Of a stretch of DNA of 64,000 nucleotides, positions 10,545 to 20,249 are shown piece after piece (positions within the stretch are counted from its first letter, which is position 1; the number at the start of each line of letters is the position of its first letter). The translations under genes were made by a program, and so were the position numbers. The DNA lies in NCBI RefSeq assembly GCF_018129005.1, contig NZ_JAAEDL010000006.1, positions 1 to 64,000 on the forward strand. The letters run 5' to 3'. The notes beneath the pieces are model-generated. The model searched no databases, was not told the origin of the DNA, and saw nothing but the letters and a program-made list of their open reading frames with translations. Source of the DNA: Neoroseomonas eburnea (lineage in GTDB: Bacteria; Pseudomonadota; Alphaproteobacteria; Acetobacterales; Acetobacteraceae).

Positions 10545-11393
10545 GTGGCGCAGTTCAAGGGCACGGAGAACTATGTTGCTTCCCGCGAACTGGAGGTCGC
10601 GGTCAACGCCTCGGTCGCGCTGCAGCGCCCGCTGCTGGTGAAGGGCGAACCCGGCACCGGCAAGACCGTGCTGGCGCAGGAGATCGCCAAGGCGCTCGGC
10701 TATCCGCTGATCGAGTGGCACATCAAGTCCACGACGAAGGCGCAGCAGGGGCTGTACGAGTACGATGCCGTCTCCCGCCTGCGCGACGGCCAGCTCGGCG
10801 ACCCGCGCGTACACGACATCGCCAACTACATCGTGCGCGGCAAGCTATGGGATGCCTTCGAGAGCGAGCAGCCCGTCGTGCTGCTGATCGACGAGATCGA
10901 CAAGGCGGACATCGAGTTCCCGAACGACCTGCTGCTCGAGCTCGATCGCATGCAGTTCTTCGTCTACGAGACGCGCAAGACCATCGCGGCGAGGCACCGC
11001 CCGGTGGTGATCATCACCTCCAACAACGAGAAGGAGCTGCCGGACGCCTTCCTGCGCCGCTGCTTCTTCCACTACATCCGCTTCCCCGACCGCGAGACGA
11101 TGGAGATGATCGTCCGCGCGCACTACCCCGACATCCGGCGGGACCTGCTGCGCGAGGCGCTGAACGTCTTCTTCGACATCCGCGAGGTCAACGAGCTGAA
11201 GAAGAAGCCGGCGACGAGCGAACTGCTCGACTGGCTGAAGCTGCTGACCATCGAGGACATGCCGCCCGAGGCGCTGCGGTCCTCCGACACGAAGACGGCG
11301 ATCCCGCCGCTCTACGGCGCGCTTCTGAAGAATGAGCAGGACGTGCACCTGTTCGAGCGGCTGGCCTTCCTGGCGCGCCGCCGCGGCGGGTAG
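10545..11393 (+). CDS. MoxR-type AAA+ ATPase
   Basis: The gene begins with GTG and encodes 282 residues. Walker A GEPGTGKT spans residues 34-41; Walker B is VVLLIDEIDKAD near residue 110; sensor 1 is IITSNNEKELPDAF and the arginine finger region is FLRRCFFHYI. MoxR ATPases pair with von Willebrand A proteins and act as chaperones in metalloenzyme maturation, for example of CO dehydrogenase. The partner CoxE-type gene follows after 4 bases, supporting this role. No CO dehydrogenase or other client gene is in the window, so the client is unknown. Confidence 0.87.
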   Translation: MAQFKGTENYVASRELEVAVNASVALQRPLLVKGEPGTGKTVLAQEIAKALGYPLIEWHIKSTTKAQQGLYEYDAVSRLRDGQLGDPRVHDIANYIVRGKLWDAFESEQPVVLLIDEIDKADIEFPNDLLLELDRMQFFVYETRKTIAARHRPVVIITSNNEKELPDAFLRRCFFHYIRFPDRETMEMIVRAHYPDIRRDLLREALNVFFDIREVNELKKKPATSELLDWLKLLTIEDMPPEALRSSDTKTAIPPLYGALLKNEQDVHLFERLAFLARRRGG

Positions 11394-11397
11394 TGCG

Positions 11398-12576
11398 ATG
11401 TTCGCGCCCTTCATCCTCGCGCTGCGCGCCGCGGGCGTGCCGGCCTCCATCACGGAGTACCTGGCGCTGCTGCGCGCGATGAAGGAAGGCGTGGCCGGCT
11501 TCAGCGTGGATGATTTCTACCATCTGAGCCGCGCGGCGCTGGTGAAGGACGAACGCCACCTCGACCGCTTCGACCGCGTGTTCGGGGAGATCTTCAAGGG
11601 GCTGGAATCGCCGAGCGGGGAGGCCCCGCGCGAACTCCCGGCCGAATGGCTGCGCAAGATGGCGGAGAAGATCCTCACGCCGGAGGAAATGTCGCAGATC
11701 GAGGCCCTGGGCGGCTTCGACAAGCTGATGGAGACGCTGAAGCAGCGTCTGGCGGAACAGAAGGGCCGGCATCAGGGCGGATCGAAGTGGATCGGCACGG
11801 CGGGAACCTCGCCCTTCGGCGCCTATGGCTACAACCCCGAGGGCGTGCGCATCGGGCAGGAGGAATCCCGCCACCGCCGCGCGGTGAAGGTCTGGGACCA
11901 GCGCCAGTTCAGGGACCTCGACGAGGACGAGGCGCTGTCCTCCCGCAACATGAAGGTCGCGCTGCGCCGCCTGCGGCGCTTCGCCCGCACCGGCGCGGCG
12001 ACCGAGCTCGACCTGCCCGGCACCATCGGCGCGACCGCTCGCAATGGCGGCTCGCTCGACCTGCACATGGTCCCCGAGCGGCACAATGCCGTGAAGGTGC
12101 TGCTGCTGATGGATGTCGGCGGGTCGATGGACGACCACATCCGCATCTGCCAGGAGCTCTTCACCGCGGCGCGCTCCGAGTTCAAGCACCTGGAATTCTG
12201 GTACTTCCACAACTGCCCCTACGAGCGCGTCTGGCGCACCAACCGCCGGCGGCGCGAGACCGAGCGCCCGACGATGGAGATGCTGCGCACCTACGGCCCC
12301 GACTGGCGCCTGGTGATCGTCGGCGACGCGACGATGAGCCCCTACGAGATCATCCAGCCCGGCGGCAGCGTGGAACACTGGAACGAGGAAGCTGGTCAGG
12401 TGTGGATGGGCCGGCTGACGCGCCATTTCCGCAAGGCCGCCTGGCTGAACCCGGTGGACCAGTCCCATTGGCGCTACACGCAATCCATCACGATCCTGCA
12501 GCGCCTGATGGAGAACCGCATGTATCCGCTGACGCTGGCGGGGCTGGAGACGATGGCGCGCGAACTGGCGCGTTGA
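11398..12576 (+). CDS. CoxE-type VWA domain protein
   Basis: The start ATG 11398 lies just after the MoxR stop; 392 residues. A helical N-terminal part carries the basic segment VKVWDQRQFRDLDEDEAL. The C-terminal von Willebrand A domain holds the metal-ion-dependent adhesion site DVGGSMDDH with D239, followed by EFWYFHNCPYERVW and the T/D region VIVGDATMSPYE. Such proteins form a complex with the adjacent MoxR ATPase and help activate metalloenzymes. They are cytosolic, since there is no signal peptide. The target enzyme cannot be inferred here; the next gene, an aminotransferase, is probably only cotranscribed. Confidence 0.85.
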   Translation: MFAPFILALRAAGVPASITEYLALLRAMKEGVAGFSVDDFYHLSRAALVKDERHLDRFDRVFGEIFKGLESPSGEAPRELPAEWLRKMAEKILTPEEMSQIEALGGFDKLMETLKQRLAEQKGRHQGGSKWIGTAGTSPFGAYGYNPEGVRIGQEESRHRRAVKVWDQRQFRDLDEDEALSSRNMKVALRRLRRFARTGAATELDLPGTIGATARNGGSLDLHMVPERHNAVKVLLLMDVGGSMDDHIRICQELFTAARSEFKHLEFWYFHNCPYERVWRTNRRRRETERPTMEMLRTYGPDWRLVIVGDATMSPYEIIQPGGSVEHWNEEAGQVWMGRLTRHFRKAAWLNPVDQSHWRYTQSITILQRLMENRMYPLTLAGLETMARELAR

Positions 12577-12590
12577 CGGAGGAAGCACGA

Positions 12591-13793
12591 ATGTCCACGA
12601 CCACCGCCCGCGCCCCGCGCGGACGCCAGTTCTTTGCCAATCCCGGGCCGACCAACATCCCGGACTCGATCCTGCACGCCGTCGCGCATGTCAGCATCGA
12701 CTTCAACGACCCGGCCTTCCTCACCGTCTATGACGGCTGCGTCGCCGGGCTGAAGCGCGTGCTGCGGACGGAGCAGGAGGTGTTCCTCTACACCGGCTCC
12801 GGCCATGCCGCGTGGGAGGCGGCGCTGGTCAACCTCTTTTCCCCCGGCGACGCGCTGCTGGTGATCGAGACCGGCCACTTCTCCGAATCCTGGGGGAAGA
12901 TGGCGAAGGATCTGGGGCTCGAGGTCGGGACCGTCGCGGCCGACTGGCGGCGCGGGGTCGATTTCGCCGCGCTGCGCGCCGCCCTCGCCGCCGACACGGG
13001 CCACGCCATCAAGGCGGTCTGCGCCGTGCACAACGAGACGGCGACCGGCATGGAACTGCCGCTGACGGAGGTGCGCGCCGCGCTCGACGCCACCGGCCAT
13101 CCGGCGCTGCTGCTGGCCGACACCATTTCCTCCCTCGGCTCGCTCGATTTCCGCATGGACGAATGGGGCGTCGATGTCGCGGTCGGCGGCAGCCAGAAGG
13201 GGCTGATGCTGCCGACCGGCATGTCCTTCACTGGCGTCTCGGCCAGGGCCATGGCCGCTCACGCGGCATCCCGCCTGCCCAAATCCTACTTCAGTTGGAC
13301 GAACATGCTGGCGCGGCGCCATCGTTCCTTCATCGGGACGGTGCCGACCTCGCTGTTCTACGGGCTGCGCGAATCCCTCCGCCTGCTGGAGGAGGAAGGG
13401 CTCGACAACGTCTTCGCCCGCCATGCGCGGCTCGCCGAGGCGGTGCGTCGCTGCGTGCGCCACTGGTCGGGGAACGACGGGCCGCAGCTTTTCTGCCTCT
13501 CGCCGGACCGCTTCTCCAACTCCGTGACCGCGGTGCTGATGCCGGAGGGCCATGATGCGGAAGCGGTGCGGCGCATCGCGCTGCAGAGCTTCAACGTCTC
13601 GCTCGGTGGCGGCCTGGGGCGGCTCGGCGGCAAGGTCTTCCGCATCGGGCATCTGGGCGACCTGAACGAGCCGATGATTCTCGGGACCCTTGCCTCGGTG
13701 GAAATCGCGCTGCGGCTCGCCGGGGTGCCGCACAGCCCGGGCGGCGTCGATGCGGCCATCGCCTGGCTGGCGGAGGCGGCGCGGGCGGCATGA
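12591..13793 (+). CDS. Serine-glyoxylate aminotransferase (class V)
   Basis: The 400-residue protein starts at ATG 12591 behind GGAGGAAG. It is a class V PLP aminotransferase: substrate-entry motif NPGPTNIPDSIL, cofactor Asp region LLLADTISSLGSLDFR, and the Schiff-base lysine K203 in VGGSQKGLMLP. The C-terminal FRIGHLGDLNEPMILGTL is conserved in serine-glyoxylate aminotransferases of methylotrophs and relatives. These interconvert serine plus glyoxylate with hydroxypyruvate plus glycine in the serine cycle or photorespiratory-type metabolism. Class V also includes the 2-aminoethylphosphonate transaminase PhnW, but the sequence fits the serine-glyoxylate type clearly better. Confidence 0.83.
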   Translation: MSTTTARAPRGRQFFANPGPTNIPDSILHAVAHVSIDFNDPAFLTVYDGCVAGLKRVLRTEQEVFLYTGSGHAAWEAALVNLFSPGDALLVIETGHFSESWGKMAKDLGLEVGTVAADWRRGVDFAALRAALAADTGHAIKAVCAVHNETATGMELPLTEVRAALDATGHPALLLADTISSLGSLDFRMDEWGVDVAVGGSQKGLMLPTGMSFTGVSARAMAAHAASRLPKSYFSWTNMLARRHRSFIGTVPTSLFYGLRESLRLLEEEGLDNVFARHARLAEAVRRCVRHWSGNDGPQLFCLSPDRFSNSVTAVLMPEGHDAEAVRRIALQSFNVSLGGGLGRLGGKVFRIGHLGDLNEPMILGTLASVEIALRLAGVPHSPGGVDAAIAWLAEAARAA

Positions 13794-13819
13794 CGCCCTC
13801 ATGAAACCGTAGCCGGCTT

Positions 13820-13846
13820 GCGCCGCCGCAAGTGCGGGGGCGGCGC
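13820..13846 (+). terminator. GC-rich hairpin after the aminotransferase gene
   Basis: GCGCCGCC and GGCGGCGC form an 8-bp stem with an 11-base loop, 27 bases after the stop codon and 23 bases before the PHA synthase start. No T-run follows. It is probably an intrinsic terminator or part of the leader of the next gene. Confidence 0.4.
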
Positions 13847-13868
13847 GGCTGCGCTATAGGCCATTTCC

Positions 13869-15722
13869 ATGACATCCCGCCGTTCCGCCCGCGGCACGCC
13901 GCCCGGCGCGCTGGTGCCGGCCGCCGTGCCGGCCACGACCGTCCGCCCCGCCGCGCCGCACCCCGCCCCGCCTTCATCGCCCTCCACCGAACCCCTGGTC
14001 GGCCCGACCTTCCACACCTTCGACCGCATCCTCCGCGCGGCGCAGGCGCGGATGACGCAGGGCATTTCCCCGGTCGCCATCGGCACCGTCTGGACGGACT
14101 GGGCGGTGCACCTGACGCGCGCGCCCGGCAAGCAGATGGAACTTGCCGCCCGGGCCTGGATCCAGGGGCTGCGCTACCTGCTCTGGCTGCGTCGTGCGGC
14201 GACGGGCGAGCATCCGCCGCCCCTGATTGCCCCCAACAACGGCGACCAGCGCTTCACCGGAGAGTACTGGCAGGCCTTCCCGTACAACGCGCTCGCCCAG
14301 GCTCACCTGATGGCCGAGGCCTGGTGGCTGGAAGCGACCCGCGGCGTGCCGGGCCTGCCGCACCGCCATGCGGAGGGCGTCGCCTTCATGATGCGCCAAC
14401 TCGCCGACGTGCTGGCGCCGACCAACATCCCCTGGGTCAATCCGACGATCGTCGCCCGCACCCTGTCGGAGGGCGGCCTCAACCTGCTGCACGGGGCGGA
14501 GAACTGGCTCGACGACCTGGAGCGCGGCCTCGCCGGGGCGCCGCCCGCCGGCGCGGAGCATTTCCGCCCCGGCCATGAGGTGGCGGTGACGCCCGGCCGC
14601 GTCGTCTACCGCAACGACCTGATGGAACTGATCCAGTACGCGCCGACCACGCCGACGGTGCATGCCGAGCCGGTGCTGATCGTGCCGGCCTGGATCATGA
14701 AGTACTACATCCTCGACCTCAGCCCGGAGAACTCGCTGGTCCGCTGGCTGGTGGCGCAGGGTTTCACGGTCTTCATGGTCTCCTGGAAGAACCCGGACGT
14801 GCGCGACCGGGAGACCGGCCTCGACGACTACCGCCAGCGCGGCGTGATGGCGGCGCTCGACGCCGTTTCGGCCATTGTGCCCGACCGCCGGATCCATGCC
14901 TGCGGCTATTGCCTGGGCGGCACGGTACTTTCGATCGCCGCGGCGACCATGGCGCGCGACGGCGACAGGCGGCTCGCGAGCATGTCGCTGTTCGCCGCGC
15001 AGACCGACTTCGCCGAGGCCGGCGAGCTGATGATGTTCGTGGATGAAGGGCAACTCTCCTTCCTCGAGGACATGATGTGGGACCAGGGCTACCTGGACAC
15101 GCACCAGATGTCAGGCGCCTTCCAGTTGCTACGGTCCAACGACCTGCTGTGGTCGCGCATGATCCGCGACTACGTTCTCGGCGAGCGCAACGGCATGAAC
15201 GACCTTGCCGCCTGGAACACCGACCAGACGCGCATGCCCGCGCGCATGCACGGGGAATACCTGCGCGGCCTATTCCTCGAGAACCGGTTGACGGCGGGGC
15301 GCTTCGCGGTGGAAGGGCGCGTCATCGCGCTGCGCGACATCAAGGCGCCGATCTTCGCGGTGGGCACGACCAAGGACCACATCGCGCCCTGGCGGTCGGT
15401 CTACAAGATCTCGCTGTTCAGTGACACGGATGTGACCTTCGCCCTGACCAAGGGAGGCCACAATGCCGGCATCGTCAGCGAGCCCGGCCATGCGGGGCGA
15501 CACTTCCAGGTCATGACGCGCCGGCATGGGGAGCGGTACATCGACCCCGACACCTGGGCAACGATCGCTCCGCACCGCGATGGTTCCTGGTGGCCGGCCT
15601 GGGCGGAATGGCTTGCGCAGGCCGGCAGCGCCGAGCAGATCGCGCCGCCCGCCATGGGCGCACCCGAGCGCGGGCTGCCGCCGCTCGAGGACGCGCCCGG
15701 CACCTATGTGCTCATGAAGTGA
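13869..15722 (+). CDS. phaC: Class I polyhydroxyalkanoate synthase
   Basis: PhaC polymerises (R)-3-hydroxyacyl-CoA into storage polyester on cytosolic granules. The 617-residue protein has the family's N-terminal region (about 60-260, with the segment FTGEYWQAFPYNALAQA). Its alpha/beta-hydrolase core carries the catalytic triad C348 in GYCLGG, D503 in TKDHIAPW and H531 in GGHNAGIVS. The WIMKYYILDLSPENSLV and SWKNPD motifs are hallmarks of class I/II synthases. A disordered Ala/Pro-rich N-terminal tail of about 45 residues accounts for the slightly long size. No phaA, phaB or phasin gene is adjacent; the CYTH gene follows after 7 bases. Confidence 0.92.
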   Translation: MTSRRSARGTPPGALVPAAVPATTVRPAAPHPAPPSSPSTEPLVGPTFHTFDRILRAAQARMTQGISPVAIGTVWTDWAVHLTRAPGKQMELAARAWIQGLRYLLWLRRAATGEHPPPLIAPNNGDQRFTGEYWQAFPYNALAQAHLMAEAWWLEATRGVPGLPHRHAEGVAFMMRQLADVLAPTNIPWVNPTIVARTLSEGGLNLLHGAENWLDDLERGLAGAPPAGAEHFRPGHEVAVTPGRVVYRNDLMELIQYAPTTPTVHAEPVLIVPAWIMKYYILDLSPENSLVRWLVAQGFTVFMVSWKNPDVRDRETGLDDYRQRGVMAALDAVSAIVPDRRIHACGYCLGGTVLSIAAATMARDGDRRLASMSLFAAQTDFAEAGELMMFVDEGQLSFLEDMMWDQGYLDTHQMSGAFQLLRSNDLLWSRMIRDYVLGERNGMNDLAAWNTDQTRMPARMHGEYLRGLFLENRLTAGRFAVEGRVIALRDIKAPIFAVGTTKDHIAPWRSVYKISLFSDTDVTFALTKGGHNAGIVSEPGHAGRHFQVMTRRHGERYIDPDTWATIAPHRDGSWWPAWAEWLAQAGSAEQIAPPAMGAPERGLPPLEDAPGTYVLMK

Positions 15723-15729
15723 CCGGCAT

Positions 15730-16197
15730 ATGGGCATCGAGATCGAGCGCCGCTTCCTTGTCCTTGGCGATGGCTGGCGGGCCGCTGTCACGCGCAGCCG
15801 CCGCTTGCATCAGGGCTACCTGGCGCGTGAGGAGGGGGTGGCGGTGCGGCTGCGCGTCACGGATGGCGGGGCCGTGCTGACGATCAAGGGGCCGGGGCAC
15901 TTGGCGCGGCCGGAATACGAGTACGCGGTGCCGCTGGCGGAGGCGGAGGAGATGCTCGGCACCCTCTGCACAGGCCGCCGCATCTTCAAGACGCGCCATG
16001 ATGTCTTGCATGGCGGGCTGGTCTGGGAAGTGGACGTGTTCGAGGGACCGCTGGCCGGCCTGGTGATCGCCGAGGTCGAACTCGACGACGTGGCGCGCGT
16101 TCCGGACCTGCCGCCCTGGGCCGGACGGGAGGTCACGGCCGACCCGCGCTACTCCAATGCCGCGCTTGCTTCCGCGGCTGCTCCGCCGCGGGGGTGA
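15730..16197 (+). CDS. CYTH domain protein (triphosphate tunnel metalloenzyme)
   Basis: A 155-residue single CYTH domain. The defining ExExK motif near the N-terminus appears as EIERR, with Arg in place of the usual Lys. The tunnel strands carry AVRLRVTDGGAVLTIKGPG, shortened here to AVRLRVTD and LTIKGPG, then FKTRHDV, WEVDVFEGPLAGLVIAEVEL and the terminal TADPRYSNAAL. Bacterial relatives hydrolyse tripolyphosphate or other triphosphates, using divalent metal in an acidic/basic tunnel. The physiological substrate is unknown. Its 7-base distance from phaC suggests cotranscription. Confidence 0.85.
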   Translation: MGIEIERRFLVLGDGWRAAVTRSRRLHQGYLAREEGVAVRLRVTDGGAVLTIKGPGHLARPEYEYAVPLAEAEEMLGTLCTGRRIFKTRHDVLHGGLVWEVDVFEGPLAGLVIAEVELDDVARVPDLPPWAGREVTADPRYSNAALASAAAPPRG

Positions 16198-16274
16198 CGG
16201 ATCGCCGGACGCATCCTAGGCTTCCTTCTGCCGGCCGGAAATGAGCCGGGCTGCAGCCGAGGGGAAGCGCAAGC

Positions 16275-18410
16275 ATGAGTTTGTCGAGCCGCGCCGTCTA
16301 TCGTCATGGCGACATGCGCAGGTTGTTCGATCCCGCTTCCATCGCGGTGATCGGCGCGAGCCCCAGGGCGGGTTCCTTCGCGGACCGTACCATCCAGGCG
16401 CTCAAGGACTTCACGGGCCGGCTCTACCTGGTGAATTCGCGCTACGAGAAAATCGGGGAGCGCGCCTGCTTCCCCTCCGTCGCCGCGCTGCCGGAGGCGC
16501 CGGATTGCTGCATCGTCGTCGCCGCCAAGGATGCGGTGGAGGAGATCGCGACCGACTGCGCCAGGGCCGGTGTCGGCGGCATCATGGTCTATGCCTCCGG
16601 CTTCCGGGAAACGGGGCGGGAGGACGACATCGCCGCGCAGGACCGCCTCGCGGAGATCGGACGCGCGGCGGGGATGCGCATCGTCGGGCCGAACTGCATC
16701 GGCATGCTGAACTTCCGTACCAGGGCGGGTGTGACCTTCATGATCCCGCCGCCGATGGAGCAGCCGCTCCCGCACGCGGTAGGGCTCGTCAGCCAATCGG
16801 GCGCGCTGGGCTTTTCGCTCGCACAGGCGGTGATGCGCGGCGTCTCGGTCAGCCACCTGCTGACCACGGGCAATTCCTCCGACGTCGACGTGGCGGACTG
16901 CATCTCCTTCCTCGCGGATGATCCGGACTGCGCGGCGATCGGCTGCGTGTTCGAAGGCATGCCCGACCCGATGCGCTTCATCCATGCGGCGGAGATCGCC
17001 GATGCGGCGAACAAGCCGCTGGTCGTCTTCAAGCTCGGCACCGGGGAGGCCGGCGCGGCGGCGGCGATGTCGCACACCGGGTCGCTGGCGGGCGAGAACG
17101 CCGCCTACCTCGCCGCCTTCGAGCGCGCCGGCGCGATCGTGGTGCCGGATTTCGAGGCGCTGGTGGAAACCGCCTCCTTCCTCGCCAAGGCCCCGCCGCC
17201 CAAGGCGCGCGGCGTGGCGGTCGTGGCGGTTTCCGGCGGCGCCGCCATCATGTCCGCCGACAAGGCCGAGGCGCGCGGCGTGCCGTTGCCGCAACCGACG
17301 CCCCCCGTGCAGAAGATTCTCGAATCCCGCATTCCGGATTTCGGCTCGGCACGGAATCCCTGCGACGTGACCGCGCAGGTGGCGAACGACCCCGAGAGCC
17401 TCACCGCCTGCGCCTCCGCCATGTTGGGGGAGGAACACTACGGCGCGCTGATCTACGCGCAGATCTACTCGACGGAGCTCTCGGCCAAGCGGCCGGGGGA
17501 ACTCGCCGCGATCGCCGAGCAGCACGACAAGCCGATCTGCGTGGTGTGGACAACGGAATGGCTGGAGGGCTTCGGCTCCAAGGAGGCGGAGCAGAACCGG
17601 CGCATCGGTCTGTTCCGGTCGATGGACCGCTGCTTCGCCACGCTCGCGCATTGGCACGCGCGGGAAGCGCGCCGCGCCGCCGGGCCGCGCATCACCGCGC
17701 GCCTGTCGCGCCCGGAGGCGAAGGCCGAGGCAGCGGCGCTGATCGCTGCCTCCCAGGACCGCACGCTGACCGAGCGCGAAGCGAAGGCGGTGCTCGCCGC
17801 CTACGGCGTGCCGGTGGTGCCGGAGAAGCTGACACAGAGCGAGGATGCGGCGGTGGCGGCCGCGGAGGCGCTCGGCTTCCCCGTGGCGATGAAGGTCGAA
17901 AGCCCCGACCTGCCGCACAAGACGGAAGCGGGCGTCATCCGACTGCGGCTCAAGGACGCGGCGGAGGTGCGGGATGCCTACCGCGCCGTCATGGCGAATG
18001 CGAAGCATCACGCGCCGAATGCGCGCATCAACGGCGTGCTGGTGCAGCCCATGGCGAAGCCGGGCGTGGAGGTCATGGTCGGCGCCCGCGTCGATCCGCT
18101 GATGGGACCGCTGATCGTGGCGGGCCTCGGCGGCGTGCTGGTGGAGCTGATGCGCGATTCCGCGCTGGCGCTCGCCCCGGTCACGACGGCCGAGGCGCGC
18201 GGGATGTTCGCTCGGTTGCGCGGCCGCGCCGCGCTGGAGGGCTTCCGCGGCGCGCCGGCGGCGGATCTCGACCGCCTGGCGGACATCGTGACGCGCCTGT
18301 CGGAGTTCGTCGCGGATCAGCGCGACCGCGTGGCGGAACTCGACGTGAACCCGATCATCATCGCGGGGGCCGACGCTGTCGCGGTGGATGCGCTGATCGT
18401 CAAGGCATGA
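16275..18410 (+). CDS. NDP-forming acyl-CoA synthetase (acetate-CoA ligase family)
   Basis: The 711-residue protein fuses both subunits of the ADP-forming acyl-CoA synthetase. A CoA-binding Rossmann domain (about 15-150; FDPASIAVIGASPR, IVGPNCIGMLN) comes first. A succinyl-CoA-ligase-like domain follows with H267 in MSHTGSLAGENAA, the expected phosphohistidine. The C-terminal ATP-grasp domain (about 490-711) has VPVVPEKL, AMKVESPDLPHKTEAGVI and ELDVNPIIIAG. It interconverts an acyl-CoA, ADP and Pi with the free acid, CoA and ATP in the cytosol. The acid cannot be predicted. It converges on the serine dehydratase gene. Confidence 0.85.
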   Translation: MSLSSRAVYRHGDMRRLFDPASIAVIGASPRAGSFADRTIQALKDFTGRLYLVNSRYEKIGERACFPSVAALPEAPDCCIVVAAKDAVEEIATDCARAGVGGIMVYASGFRETGREDDIAAQDRLAEIGRAAGMRIVGPNCIGMLNFRTRAGVTFMIPPPMEQPLPHAVGLVSQSGALGFSLAQAVMRGVSVSHLLTTGNSSDVDVADCISFLADDPDCAAIGCVFEGMPDPMRFIHAAEIADAANKPLVVFKLGTGEAGAAAAMSHTGSLAGENAAYLAAFERAGAIVVPDFEALVETASFLAKAPPPKARGVAVVAVSGGAAIMSADKAEARGVPLPQPTPPVQKILESRIPDFGSARNPCDVTAQVANDPESLTACASAMLGEEHYGALIYAQIYSTELSAKRPGELAAIAEQHDKPICVVWTTEWLEGFGSKEAEQNRRIGLFRSMDRCFATLAHWHAREARRAAGPRITARLSRPEAKAEAAALIAASQDRTLTEREAKAVLAAYGVPVVPEKLTQSEDAAVAAAEALGFPVAMKVESPDLPHKTEAGVIRLRLKDAAEVRDAYRAVMANAKHHAPNARINGVLVQPMAKPGVEVMVGARVDPLMGPLIVAGLGGVLVELMRDSALALAPVTTAEARGMFARLRGRAALEGFRGAPAADLDRLADIVTRLSEFVADQRDRVAELDVNPIIIAGADAVAVDALIVKA

Positions 18411-18417
18411 GAAGGTG

Positions 18418-18438
18418 CCGGGCGCCAGGCGCGCCCGG
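18418..18438. terminator. Bidirectional terminator hairpin between convergent genes
   Basis: CCGGGCGC and GCGCCCGG form a perfect 8-bp stem with loop CAGGC. It lies 8 bases after the acyl-CoA synthetase stop and 24 bases beyond the serine dehydratase stop on the other strand. Position and symmetry suit a shared terminator. Confidence 0.55.
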
Positions 18439-18461
18439 ATCCTCACCGGCGGGGCGGCGGA

Positions 18462-19847
18462 TCAGCACTGCACGACGTTGACCGCCAGCCCGCCGAGCGA
18501 CGTCTCCTTGTACTTGTGGGACATGTCGAGGCCGGTCTGCCGCATGGTGGCGATGACCTGGTCCAGGCTGACCAGGTGTCGCCCGTCGCCATGCAGCGCG
18601 AGCCGGGCCGCGTTGATCGCCTTCACCGCGCCGATGGCGTTGCGTTCGATGCACGGCACCTGGACCAGGCCGGCGACCGGGTCGCAGGTGAGGCCGAGAT
18701 TGTGCTCCAGCCCGATCTCGGCGGCGTTCTCGACCTGGGCGTTCGTCCCGCCCAGCGCCGCCGCCAGCCCCGCCGCTGCCATCGCGCAGGCCGAACCGAC
18801 TTCGCCCTGGCACCCCACCTCGGCGCCGGAGATCGAGGCGTTGCGCTTGATGATCGCGCCGATCGCCGCGGCGGTCAGCAGCAGGGTCTCGACACCCGCC
18901 ATGTCGGCGCCGGGCACGAAGCGTTCATAGTAGCTCAGCACGGCGGGGATGATCCCGGCGGCACCGTTGGTCGGCGCGGTCACCACCCGACCGCCGGCCG
19001 CGTTCTCCTCGTTCACCGCCAGCGCCCATAGATTCACCCAGTCCATCGCATCGAGCGGGTCCGCCTCGTTGCGGAGCGAGCGGGCCTCGAGCCTGCGGAG
19101 CAGGTCGGGAGCGCGCCGACGTACGCGCAGCCCGCCAGGGAGTTCGCCTTCGGCGCGCAGGCCGCGGGCGATGCAGGCGCGCATGGCGTCGCGGATCCGG
19201 GCGATGCCGGCCACGACATCGGCCGGACTGCGCAGGCTTGCCTCGTTGGCGCGCATGAGGGCAGCGATCGACAAGCGGGCCGCGTCGGCGCGATCCAGCA
19301 GTTCCGTGGTGTGATGGAACGGGTAGGGGACCTCGCCGGTCGCGGCGGCGGTGCCGGTCAGCTGTTCTCCGTGCTCATCGACGACGAAGCCGCCGCCGAC
19401 CGAATAGTAGATGCGCGTGACATCGCCGCGCCCGGCCGAATGCGCGGTCAGGCGGAGACCATTCGTGTGCAGGGGCAGCGTCTCGCGCGGCCGGAAGATG
19501 ATGTCTTCCCGCGGGTCGAAGGCGAGGCGCCGCCCGCCCGGCAGGGTCAGCCGCTGCTGGCTGCGGACCTGCCGGACCATGGAAGCTGCGTCATCCGGGT
19601 CGATCGTGTCGGGGCGCGCGCCCGTCAACCCCAGGATCACCGCGGCATCCGTGGCGTGTCCCTTGCCGGTGAGAGCGAGGGAGCCGAAAAGTTCCACGGT
19701 CAGCCGTTCGAGCGGCGCCGTCGGATCGAGGTCGGCGACGAAGCTCCCCGATGCGACCATGGGGCCGACGGTGTGGGAACTCGACGGCCCGACACCGATC
19801 CGGAACAGATCGAACAAGCCGATCCAGTGGGGGCTGGGCTGCGTCAT
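18462..19847 (-). CDS. sdaA: L-serine ammonia-lyase (iron-sulfur type)
   Basis: The start ATG 19847 gives 461 residues, the usual length of the single-chain L-serine dehydratase; the open frame extends further upstream without homology. It converts L-serine to pyruvate and ammonia using a [4Fe-4S] cluster. Features include the N-terminal [19 protein letters not shown], substrate-loop residues [20 protein letters not shown] (given as [17 protein letters not shown]), and cluster cysteines in that segment and in [19 protein letters not shown]. The C-terminal region ends near VNVVQC, like other family members whose terminal Cys acts as a tail ligand. It is transcribed away from the next importer operon. 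Confidence 0.92.
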   Translation of the reverse strand: MTQPSPHWIGLFDLFRIGVGPSSSHTVGPMVASGSFVADLDPTAPLERLTVELFGSLALTGKGHATDAAVILGLTGARPDTIDPDDAASMVRQVRSQQRLTLPGGRRLAFDPREDIIFRPRETLPLHTNGLRLTAHSAGRGDVTRIYYSVGGGFVVDEHGEQLTGTAAATGEVPYPFHHTTELLDRADAARLSIAALMRANEASLRSPADVVAGIARIRDAMRACIARGLRAEGELPGGLRVRRRAPDLLRRLEARSLRNEADPLDAMDWVNLWALAVNEENAAGGRVVTAPTNGAAGIIPAVLSYYERFVPGADMAGVETLLLTAAAIGAIIKRNASISGAEVGCQGEVGSACAMAAAGLAAALGGTNAQVENAAEIGLEHNLGLTCDPVAGLVQVPCIERNAIGAVKAINAARLALHGDGRHLVSLDQVIATMRQTGLDMSHKYKETSLGGLAVNVVQC

Positions 19848-20249
19848 GGCTGGTGGAGCGTATCCTCGGCCTGGCGGCACAATACGTGCCGCGATCGGGC
19901 TGAACAATGACAGCGATCCACCGATCCGAACGGCGTGGTGGGGCGGCGGCGAAGCCTTCGCATCCGTGCCGATGTCCGCTGCCGCGGCCTCGGCACCCCT
20001 GTCGCGCAGAGCCGTGCTGCGCGGGGCCCGCAACCCGCACGCGCCGTGCCGAAGCTGCCGTGGAAGACGTCATTGCGGCTGCTCCGTGGGCAGCGGGGCG
20101 CTGCCTGCCGGACGCGCGACGAGGCACAGGATGGGCGGGATGCAAGGGCGGCTGGCATCCGACCTGCCGCGTGGTACGGTGCTTGCACGCTGGCGGCTCC
20201 ACGCCGCGGGACCTTCTCCGTGTCGGCATGCGCCTCGGGAATCAAGACC
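19848..20249. other. Divergent intergenic region between sdaA and an ABC importer
   Basis: About 400 bases with no supported gene. A perfect 7-bp inverted repeat, GCGGCAC-AATAC-GTGCCGC (19874-19892), lies 27 bases upstream of sdaA and could be an operator or a leader hairpin. The right half should hold the importer promoter; I did not find a convincing -35/-10 pair. The overlapping open frames in this stretch are GC shadows. Confidence 0.45.

Noticed and set aside
12591-13793. Possible 2-aminoethylphosphonate transaminase (PhnW)
   Set aside because: It is class V, but the substrate motifs and C-terminus match serine-glyoxylate aminotransferases better, and it lies 16 kb from the phosphonate genes.
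16149-18446. 765-codon open frame on the minus strand opposite the acyl-CoA synthetase
   Set aside because: Long antisense open frames are expected in very GC-rich coding DNA; the translation is His/Arg/Gly-rich with no family features, while the + frame has clear catalytic motifs.
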